This document shows, in pieces, positions 1-5,601 of a stretch of DNA of 9,359 bases. Location of the stretch: assembly GCA_016198045.1 (NCBI GenBank), contig JACQJI010000034.1, forward strand, positions 1-9,359, read 5' to 3'. Origin of the DNA: Candidatus Doudnabacteria bacterium (lineage in GTDB: Bacteria; Patescibacteriota; Doudnabacteria; UBA920; O2-02-FULL-48-8). Below the pieces are notes generated by a model, which made no database searches, was not told the origin of the DNA, and saw only the letters and a list, made by a program, of their open reading frames with translations. The stretch's first letter is position 1. Every line of letters begins with the position of its first letter. Both the position numbers and the translations under genes were made by a program.

Positions 1-103
1 ACAGCTGGACTAGAACAGCTCTGACGAATAGTGGAGAACAAGAAAGGTACTTTTGACCTTTTACCTTTATTGCTCTCCGCTAGAGGTATTTTTCAAAGGC
101 CTA
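1..103 (-). ncRNA. Predicted structured leader or small RNA, identity unknown, cut by window edge
   Basis: Transcription from the promoter at 109-137 would begin near 102 and run off the left edge. Read on the minus strand, this stretch has no ATG or GTG and can fold. Bases 70-78 pair with 33-41 (9 bp including one G-U), then a 1x1 mismatch (69/42), then 62-68 pair perfectly with 43-49 (7 bp), closing a 12-nt loop (50-61). A second small stem pairs 16-20 with 3-7 around an 8-nt loop. The 73/38 pair is G-U in minus-strand RNA but A-C in plus-strand RNA, which favours the minus strand. No T-tract follows the hairpin, so it is not an intrinsic terminator. I could not match it to tmRNA, SRP RNA, 6S RNA, RNase P RNA or a known riboswitch. 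It may be the 5' UTR of the next gene or an independent small RNA. Confidence 0.4.
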
Positions 104-108
104 AAGCT

Positions 109-137
109 AGTATAGCAGATTATCGAAGCGCTGTCAA
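109..137 (-). promoter_or_regulatory. Sigma70-type promoter downstream of recA
   Basis: On the minus strand there is a perfect -35 TTGACA (132-137), a 17-nt spacer and a -10 TATACT (109-114, 5 of 6 to TATAAT). It starts 8 bases past the recA stop codon and drives transcription leftward out of the window. No terminator separates it from recA, so recA transcripts may also read through. It is the closest match to the sigma70 consensus in the window. Confidence 0.8.
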
Positions 138-144
138 TCCCAAG

Positions 145-1209
145 TCAGCTTTGCTGAGTCGGGACTCCGACCGCGGGCGTCGGAGACGCTAATGGTTCTT
201 CATTTTCGACCGAAACGGCTTCTTTGGCCTGATTTCTGACAGCTTTGTCGATTTCTTGGGCTAGTTTGGGATTATCCAACAGAAACCTTTTGGCATTTTC
301 CCTGCCTACTCCCAATTTATTGTTCCCGAAGGAGTAGCTATTGCCGCTTTTTTCCACAACTCCCAGCCTGACAGCCGTATCCAGAATGTCCCCGGCTTGC
401 GAAATGCCGCCTTCCTGAAACATGATGTCAAATTCCGCAGCTTTGAAAGGCGGAGCAACCTTATTTTTGACAATTTTGGCCTTAACTCTGCTTCCGACGA
501 TAACATCCCCTTGTTTAATCTGTGAAACCCGTCTGATTTCGATCCTGATTGAAGAGTAAAACTTTAAGGCTTGGCCTCCAGTCGTAGTTTCCGGATTACC
601 AAACATGACTCCGATCTTCATTCTGATTTGATTAATGAAGATTACCGTGGATTTTGACTTGGAAATAATCCCAGTCAGCTTTCGCAGGGCCTGGCTCATA
701 AGCCTGGCGTGCAACCCCATGTGGGAATCACCCATTTCGCCTTCCAGTTCTGCCCGCGGGGTTAACGCAGCCACCGAATCAACGACAATCAAATCCACGG
801 AGTTGGACCGCACTAGCGTGTCAACAATGTCCAAAGCCTGCTCGCCGCTGTCAGGCTGGGAAATCAAAAGCTTGTCCACTTTCATCCCGACCGCGCGGGC
901 TCGTTCTGGATCCAGGGCGTGCTCAGCGTCAATGAACGCAGCCACTCCGCCGGACTTCTGGGCCTCCGCGATAATATGCATGGCCAGAGTGGTCTTACCC
1001 GAGGCTTCGGGGCCGAATATCTCGACCACCCGGCCTTTCGGAATTCCGCCCACACCCAAAGCCAGGTCGAGCGAAACTGATCCGGTCGGAATGACATCGA
1101 CGTTTAAAGTCTTGGCTGCTTTCAAAGTCATGATCGAGCCTTCGCCGAATTTATCGCGAATCACGGAAAGGGCGGATTCTAAATTGTCTTTGCTGCGGTC
1201 TTTAACCAT
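145..1209 (-). CDS. recA: Recombinase RecA
   Basis: RecA forms ATP-dependent filaments on single-stranded DNA for homologous recombination and usually triggers LexA self-cleavage. The reading frame opens at a TTG (1218), but the ATG at 1209 is a better start and gives 354 residues, the usual RecA length. In numbering from the TTG: Walker A GPEASGKT at 69-76, the catalytic Glu in IDAEHALDP (Glu99), Walker B LIVVDSVAAL near 143-152, DNA-binding loop L1 near 155-168, loop L2 beginning QIRMKIGVMFGNPETTTGG near 197-215, the winged C-terminal domain from about 270 to 330, and a short mildly acidic tail. All key motifs are intact. It is the last gene of the infB-to-recA run, 22 nt after the RodZ-like gene. 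No Shine-Dalgarno sequence precedes the ATG; a -10-like element sits there instead. I see no LexA-type box upstream. Confidence 0.97.
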   Translation of the reverse strand: MVKDRSKDNLESALSVIRDKFGEGSIMTLKAAKTLNVDVIPTGSVSLDLALGVGGIPKGRVVEIFGPEASGKTTLAMHIIAEAQKSGGVAAFIDAEHALDPERARAVGMKVDKLLISQPDSGEQALDIVDTLVRSNSVDLIVVDSVAALTPRAELEGEMGDSHMGLHARLMSQALRKLTGIISKSKSTVIFINQIRMKIGVMFGNPETTTGGQALKFYSSIRIEIRRVSQIKQGDVIVGSRVKAKIVKNKVAPPFKAAEFDIMFQEGGISQAGDILDTAVRLGVVEKSGNSYSFGNNKLGVGRENAKRFLLDNPKLAQEIDKAVRNQAKEAVSVENEEPLASPTPAVGVPTQQS

Positions 1210-1217
1210 ATGTCTCA

Positions 1218-1231
1218 ATTATAGTATACCA
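1218..1231 (-). promoter_or_regulatory. Extended -10 promoter at the recA start, possibly leaderless
   Basis: In the short gap before recA the minus strand carries an extended -10 (TG at 1230-1231, then TATACT at 1223-1228) overlapping by one base a perfect TATAAT (1218-1223). The TATAAT ends 8 nt before the recA ATG, so transcription would start at or within a few bases of the start codon. No good -35 lies 16 to 18 nt upstream of either hexamer, and the extended TGn could compensate. Chance AT-richness is the main alternative. Confidence 0.5.
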
Positions 1232-2173
1232 CTACTTAACTTCGGTTGCGGAAAACTCCACATTTCTTATGACTTCCCCGCTGCGCCCCAGTTTGCCCAA
1301 ATCTTTGCCGTTGTAAATGATCTTGGTGGAGCCGGCGTTTGCTGAAGTTAATAAGATCTCTTTTTTCGCGCTAACACTCTTGCTAGAGCCGGCCAGCATG
1401 GTTCCCCGCTGCACCACCGCACCATCAGCCTCCAAATAAATCCACACGCTTTCGGGTCCGATTTCAAGAGTGATATTGACGTCTGCTGTGGGTTGAGTGG
1501 CAACAGTCTCAACTTTGGCATTGATTCTCCTGACAATCGTTGCTTGTTTGCCAAATTTATTTATGGCCTTGACTTCAATCACGTTCAAGCCGGGGCTTAA
1601 CACCAAATTTTCAGCAAAAAAACCGCCTTTATCCACCAAAACCGCCTGATTATTGATGCTGACATCCGCCCCAATCTCGGTTCTGCCGGCTATCACTAAG
1701 TTCCTGCCTGAGACGTTTAGGTCCGAAAGCGGATCAGTTACCGCAAGCTCGGGAGGAGTCAGCACTGACCTGACCTGATTGGTGATATAGGCCGCAGCTC
1801 CAATAACCAAAACGGCTACCGAGACAATTACCAATGTTTTTGGATTGATTTTCAGCCTAACAAAACTTTTTCGATTGGAAGCGCTCGCTGGCTGTGGTTT
1901 TTGGATAAAAGCACGTTCTTTTTCGAATTGATCGACCAGGTCAGTTTCCTTGATCTGGTAGACTTGGGCAAGCTGTTTAAGAAAGCCCTTAATGTATACT
2001 TCCGCGGGCAGGCGCTCCCAATCCGCAGACTCCAAGCTTTCGATATAGGCAGGCCTGATCTGAGTCAGCATGCTGACCGTTTTGATGTCCAGGTTAAGTT
2101 TTTGCCGGGATAAGTTTAAGTATTCGGCTAGGGTTTGAATTTTGACTTGCCTGGTTTGGAACAACTGGTTCAT
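1232..2173 (-). CDS. RodZ-like membrane protein: HTH, TM segment, Ig-like domain, DUF4115
   Basis: This 313-residue protein has RodZ architecture. Residues about 13-82 form the RodZ-type helix-turn-helix (LAEYLNLSRQKLNLDI, then IRPAYIESLESADWERLP and VYIKGFLKQLAQVY). A basic stretch at 101-112 precedes one transmembrane helix near 113-131, giving a cytoplasmic N-terminus. An external Ig-like sandwich of the glucodextranase-B type (about 150-218, with ADVSINNQAVLVDKGGFF and LSPGLNVIEVKA) follows, then a DUF4115 domain (about 230-308). RodZ links MreB to the cell-wall elongation machinery; whether this cell has MreB cannot be told from the window. The ATG lies 2 nt after the ftsK stop with only a weak AGGA about 12 nt upstream, so translation is probably coupled to ftsK. 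Many databases would call it an HTH/DUF4115 protein. The Ig-like insert differs from E. coli RodZ. Confidence 0.8.
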   Translation of the reverse strand: MNQLFQTRQVKIQTLAEYLNLSRQKLNLDIKTVSMLTQIRPAYIESLESADWERLPAEVYIKGFLKQLAQVYQIKETDLVDQFEKERAFIQKPQPASASNRKSFVRLKINPKTLVIVSVAVLVIGAAAYITNQVRSVLTPPELAVTDPLSDLNVSGRNLVIAGRTEIGADVSINNQAVLVDKGGFFAENLVLSPGLNVIEVKAINKFGKQATIVRRINAKVETVATQPTADVNITLEIGPESVWIYLEADGAVVQRGTMLAGSSKSVSAKKEILLTSANAGSTKIIYNGKDLGKLGRSGEVIRNVEFSATEVK

Positions 2174-2175
2174 GC

Positions 2176-4302
2176 TTAAAATTCATCCTGATCTGATTCG
2201 GATTCCGAAACACCATAAACGTCTCTGGGCTTGGCTCCTTCACCCGGGCCAATGATTCCCCTCTGCTCCAGGATATCCAAGAGGCGTGCGGCGCGGGCAT
2301 AGCCAACCCGCAATCGCCGCTGCAGAAGCGAAGCCGAAGCCTTGCCGGCGTTGCGGACTGTTTCGATTGCGACCGCGACCAATTCTTCCTCCTCGTCCAG
2401 ATCGCTATTCCCGCTCTCAGCCAAATCATGCTTTGGCTTCTGGGTGATATGCTCCTCATACTCCACCGGACTGCTTTGAGACCGCAGATAATCCGTGACT
2501 TTTCTTATTTCTTTTTCGCCGACAAAAGTTCCTTGAATCCGTTTTGGCTTAGTCAGTTCTGCGGTGACATAGAGCATATCGCCGCTGCCTAAAAGTTTTT
2601 CAGCGCCCGCCGTATCCAAAATAGTCCGGGAGTCCACCTGGGAGGCGACCGCAAAAGCCATCCTCGCGGTAATGTTGGCTTTAATCAAGCCGGTGATGAC
2701 GTCCACGGATGGCCGTTGCGTGGCTACCACAAGATGGATGCCCACAGCGCGCGCCATCTGCGCCAGTCTGACAATCGCGGCCTCGACATCGTTTTGGGCC
2801 ACACTCATCAGGTCAGCCAACTCGTCAATCACCACCACCAAATAAGGCAGTTTGATCAAGGATGACTGGTTGTATTCCCCAATATTGCGCTTATGGACTT
2901 CCGAAAGCAGTTTGTAGCGGCGATCCATCTCTGACACCACCCATTTCAGCGCATTGACTGCTTGCTGGTGGTCAGTAATCACCTTGGTCAACAAATGAGG
3001 TATCCCGTTATAGAGAGCCAGCTCCACCCGTTTAGGATCAATGACAATCAGTTTGGCTTCGCTGGGTGATGTGCGGTACAGCAAACTGATCAATATTGAA
3101 TTAATGGCCACTGATTTTCCTGTGCCGGTGGCCCCGGCAATCAGCAAGTGGGGCATCTTGGCCAGATCAGCGACCATGGGATGGCCAGCCACATCCCGAC
3201 CCAAACTGAAAGCCAGTTTTGAGGGATGATCGGTGAAACCCGGATGGCCGAGTATCTCTTTGACTCTCACCAAGGCGGCCGTCTTGTTTGGTATTTCAAT
3301 TCCCACCAAGGCCTTGCCCGGAATAGGCAGTTCCATCCTGATCGAGGAAGCGGCCAAAGCCAGCGCCAGGTCGTTTTGCAAAGCGCCGATCTGCGATAGC
3401 TTCACCCCCACGGTAGGCCTTAATGTGTACTGCGTAACTGTGGGTCCGACGTTGACTTCTCCCATCTCAACCTCGATGCCGAAATCATTCAGGGTTTTTT
3501 GGATGATCGCGACATTCATTTCGATGTTGCCCGAATCGACCTTGGTTTTGGAATCGTCCAGCAGGTCAAGCGGAGGGAATTTCCAACTCTGGTCAGCAAT
3601 TTTCGGCGGCTTTTTGATAAGTTTCAGCTCAGCCATCCCATGAACCACAGGTTTTTCATCCCTAATGGCCCGATTATGATCCGGCACCGCTTCTTTCACA
3701 AATCCCGCGGCTTGATCGTTGATTTTAAATGTCTGAGTTTTTAGCTTATCGATTGGATTTTGCCGGAAAGAAAAAAGGCGAAACGAATTCAAAGTCACCA
3801 ACAAAGAAATTACGGCTCCGCCAACCAAAATCACGAGGCTAGCCAAAAAACTGGTAAAGTTCAACAATGGGTAGCTCGTCAAAACCCCTAAGTATCCTCC
3901 CCCGCGGCCGGCTTTGACCAATTCAAAAGCTTGATTGATATCGTCTTTAATGACAAACAGGTGCATCAAGCCCGTCAAAGTCACCATCAACAAGACGCCG
4001 CCGACATAAGCGTGAGTCGAGACAGTACTGCTTCGGTCTTCATCTCGATTTTTAAGCAGCGACACGATGACCAGGAGAAAGACTGCCAAAACGCCAAATG
4101 CCATCCAGCCAAATGCCAGCTTCAAAATCTTGCTGAGCACATCTCCAAACGGGCCGGCATTGCCGCTTAGGCTCAAAGCGAATACCACCAATAAGACAAC
4201 AAAAAATACCACAGCTACGCCTCGTCTTGTTTCCGTCTTCAAGTTAAGCTGTGGCCGCCTAATGAATTCTTCCGCAAATTCTTTGTATTTTCTTCTTGCC
4301 AT
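2176..4302 (-). CDS. ftsK: DNA translocase FtsK/SpoIIIE
   Basis: FtsK is a septum-anchored, ATP-driven pump that clears chromosomal DNA during division and activates XerCD at dif. This 708-residue protein is nearer SpoIIIE in size than the much longer E. coli FtsK. Four transmembrane helices lie near 28-46, 63-83, 98-117 and 149-170. A short linker (about 171-245) leads to the alpha domain (about 255-330) and the RecA-like motor, with Walker A GATGTGKS at 390-397 and Walker B VVVIDELADL near 489-498. VVATQRPSVDVITG (525-538) is a hallmark FtsK stretch. An acidic linker (633-640) joins the winged-helix gamma domain (about 640-697, including LLQRRLRVGYARAARLLDIL), which reads polar DNA motifs. 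The ATG lies 4 nt after the DHH gene's stop; AAAGG sits too close to it to be a good ribosome binding site. All motor motifs look intact. Confidence 0.95.
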   Translation of the reverse strand: MARRKYKEFAEEFIRRPQLNLKTETRRGVAVVFFVVLLVVFALSLSGNAGPFGDVLSKILKLAFGWMAFGVLAVFLLVIVSLLKNRDEDRSSTVSTHAYVGGVLLMVTLTGLMHLFVIKDDINQAFELVKAGRGGGYLGVLTSYPLLNFTSFLASLVILVGGAVISLLVTLNSFRLFSFRQNPIDKLKTQTFKINDQAAGFVKEAVPDHNRAIRDEKPVVHGMAELKLIKKPPKIADQSWKFPPLDLLDDSKTKVDSGNIEMNVAIIQKTLNDFGIEVEMGEVNVGPTVTQYTLRPTVGVKLSQIGALQNDLALALAASSIRMELPIPGKALVGIEIPNKTAALVRVKEILGHPGFTDHPSKLAFSLGRDVAGHPMVADLAKMPHLLIAGATGTGKSVAINSILISLLYRTSPSEAKLIVIDPKRVELALYNGIPHLLTKVITDHQQAVNALKWVVSEMDRRYKLLSEVHKRNIGEYNQSSLIKLPYLVVVIDELADLMSVAQNDVEAAIVRLAQMARAVGIHLVVATQRPSVDVITGLIKANITARMAFAVASQVDSRTILDTAGAEKLLGSGDMLYVTAELTKPKRIQGTFVGEKEIRKVTDYLRSQSSPVEYEEHITQKPKHDLAESGNSDLDEEEELVAVAIETVRNAGKASASLLQRRLRVGYARAARLLDILEQRGIIGPGEGAKPRDVYGVSESESDQDEF

Positions 4303-4306
4303 GCCT

Positions 4307-5263
4307 TTATTTTATATCAATATTCCAAACATTCCCAATTTTGGTAAGTTTGCCTTTGATTTTAAACCCGGAAGCAAGTTTGTGTCCGCCGCCGCCGAAA
4401 GATTTAGCAATGCTGGAAACATCCACTCCTTTATGCGGCTCCGACCGCAGTGATCCTTTGACGATGTCCCCGTCTTGGCGCAGCAGCAGGGCAAATTTAG
4501 CTTGGGGAATATTGTTCAAAAGCTCCACAAAACCGTCTAAATCCTCGTCTGTCGCCCCAGCCTCTTTTAAATCGTCTTCAGTCAGCACGGAAAAAACCAT
4601 TTTTTTTCCAGCATCAAACCTGGCATTCTCCAGACCCTTGGCCCAGGCCATGATGGTGGACGGTCTTTTTTTTCCGACCAGCTGAATTGCGATTTTATCA
4701 ATCCTGGCTCCCCTCTTCAACAAATCAGCAGATACTTCCAGCGCGTCCGCCGTCGTGTTGGCGTGTTTGAATCCGCCGGTATCATAAAAAATGCCAGTCA
4801 GCAGGCAAGTGGCCACGTCTTTATCGATCGATATGTTTTTATATTTTAAAAAGTTGTAGACCAGCTCGGCGACTGCCGAGGCCTCCGCATCAATCACATT
4901 TACGGTCCCAAATTTCGTATTGTCCGGATGGTGGTCAAAGTTGATCACCAGACCCTGATATTGGCGAAGTTGATCAATACCGGTTCGCTCGAGCTTATTG
5001 CATCCGAAAGTGATCAGCAAATCGTATTCCCCCGCCACAAATCCGTCTTCTACCGCTTCTGAACCGGATAAAAACCGCAAGCTGGCCGGCACCCCGCCCA
5101 TCGCGCCAGCGGCAACTTGTTTGCCCTCTTTGAGCAGAACTTTCCTTAACGCCAGCAGACTGCCCAGGTCATCGCCGTCGGTGCCTTCATGGGTGGTCAA
5201 AAAAATGTTGGCAGCTTTTTCGATCAACTCCCAAGCTTTTTTAAATTGCAGACTAACGGGCAT
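4307..5263 (-). CDS. DHH-DHHA1 phosphoesterase, NrnA-like, with altered motif II
   Basis: NrnA-type proteins degrade short oligoribonucleotides and dephosphorylate pAp using two metal ions. In this 318-residue protein, motif I is THEGTDGDDLGS (24-35; His25, Asp29, Asp31, with Thr replacing the usual Pro), motif III is FDHHPDN (109-115), motif IV is FYDTGGF (Asp161), and the C-terminal DHHA1 domain has GGGGHKLASGF (290-300). At motif II the family normally has a metal-binding Asp, but here the aligned stretch LITFGCNKLERTG (83-95) has Gly87 in its place. It may be a variant phosphoesterase with changed activity. The start ATG overlaps the rbfA stop by one base (TAATG) and has a Shine-Dalgarno AAGGA (5273-5277) at 9-nt spacing. 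The position after infB-rbfA is conserved in many bacteria, which supports the family call more than the substrate. Confidence 0.85.
   Translation of the reverse strand: MPVSLQFKKAWELIEKAANIFLTTHEGTDGDDLGSLLALRKVLLKEGKQVAAGAMGGVPASLRFLSGSEAVEDGFVAGEYDLLITFGCNKLERTGIDQLRQYQGLVINFDHHPDNTKFGTVNVIDAEASAVAELVYNFLKYKNISIDKDVATCLLTGIFYDTGGFKHANTTADALEVSADLLKRGARIDKIAIQLVGKKRPSTIMAWAKGLENARFDAGKKMVFSVLTEDDLKEAGATDEDLDGFVELLNNIPQAKFALLLRQDGDIVKGSLRSEPHKGVDVSSIAKSFGGGGHKLASGFKIKGKLTKIGNVWNIDIK
4311..4338 (-). promoter_or_regulatory. Possible internal promoter at the ftsK start
   Basis: At the junction of the DHH gene and ftsK the minus strand has an extended -10 (TG at 4318-4319, then TATAAA at 4311-4316). 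A weak -35 TTGGGA (4333-4338, 4 of 6) lies 16 nt upstream. The hexamer ends 8 nt before the ftsK ATG, the same spacing as at recA, so any transcript would be almost leaderless. It overlaps the 3' end of the DHH coding region, where A/T-rich codons could produce it by chance. Confidence 0.35.
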
Positions 5264-5601
5264 TAAAGTGATTCCTTCGCGCGCTTTAATAACTGGTTGA
5301 TCCGATCTGCGTAATCGGACGAATAATCGACCTTGAAAGCCAGCCTCGGGATAATCTTCATGGTGAGTTTTTTGTTTAATTGCCCCTGCAGCTCATACAT
5401 TTTTTCGGCCAGCGACTCTAACACTTTTTTTTCGGTCAACTGATCAGCAGGCAAAATCGTAATCCAAACCTTAGCGTGCCGCAAATCGGCGGAGACTTCA
5501 ACTTTGCTGATTGTGACCATGCCAGGCAACTCCAGATTGTGCAATAGAATTGCCACCTCTTTATGAATCATGGCACCGACCTTTTCGGTTCTTCTGGTCA
5601 T
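5263..5601 (-). CDS. rbfA: Ribosome-binding factor A (RbfA)
   Basis: RbfA is a small KH-fold protein that binds the 30S subunit during late 16S rRNA maturation. The 112 residues show the family pattern: an N-terminal helix starting MTRRTEKVGAMIHKEVAILL, the strand pair around VTISKVEVSADLRHAKVWIT (29-48), a central helix (about 58-78), and the closing IIPRLAFKVDYSSDYADRINQLL (83-105). Length is typical of the family. Its ATG overlaps the infB stop in an ATGA arrangement (5598-5601) and its TAA overlaps the next ATG by one base, so it should be translationally coupled on both sides. A weak AGGA lies about 13 nt upstream of the start. Confidence 0.93.
   Translation of the reverse strand: MTRRTEKVGAMIHKEVAILLHNLELPGMVTISKVEVSADLRHAKVWITILPADQLTEKKVLESLAEKMYELQGQLNKKLTMKIIPRLAFKVDYSSDYADRINQLLKRAKESL

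Noticed and set aside
33..78. Long hairpin considered as an intrinsic terminator
   Set aside because: The minus strand continues ACTATTCG after the stem with no run of T, and a strong promoter lies just upstream, so a structured leader fits better.
165..185. Inverted repeat CTCCGAC / GTCGGAG at the 3' end of recA, considered as its terminator
   Set aside because: It lies inside the coding region and no T-tract follows it on the minus strand. The small TCAGC/GCTGA hairpin over the stop codon also lacks a T-tract.
635..1345. Long plus-strand open frame (236 codons) opposite recA
   Set aside because: It lies antisense to the strongly conserved recA, its translation resembles no family I know, and no ribosome binding site supports it.
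2008..2015. Near match to the FtsK orienting sequence GGGNAGGG
   Set aside because: It is one base off, occurs once, and orienting motifs are lineage-specific, so a single near match carries no weight.
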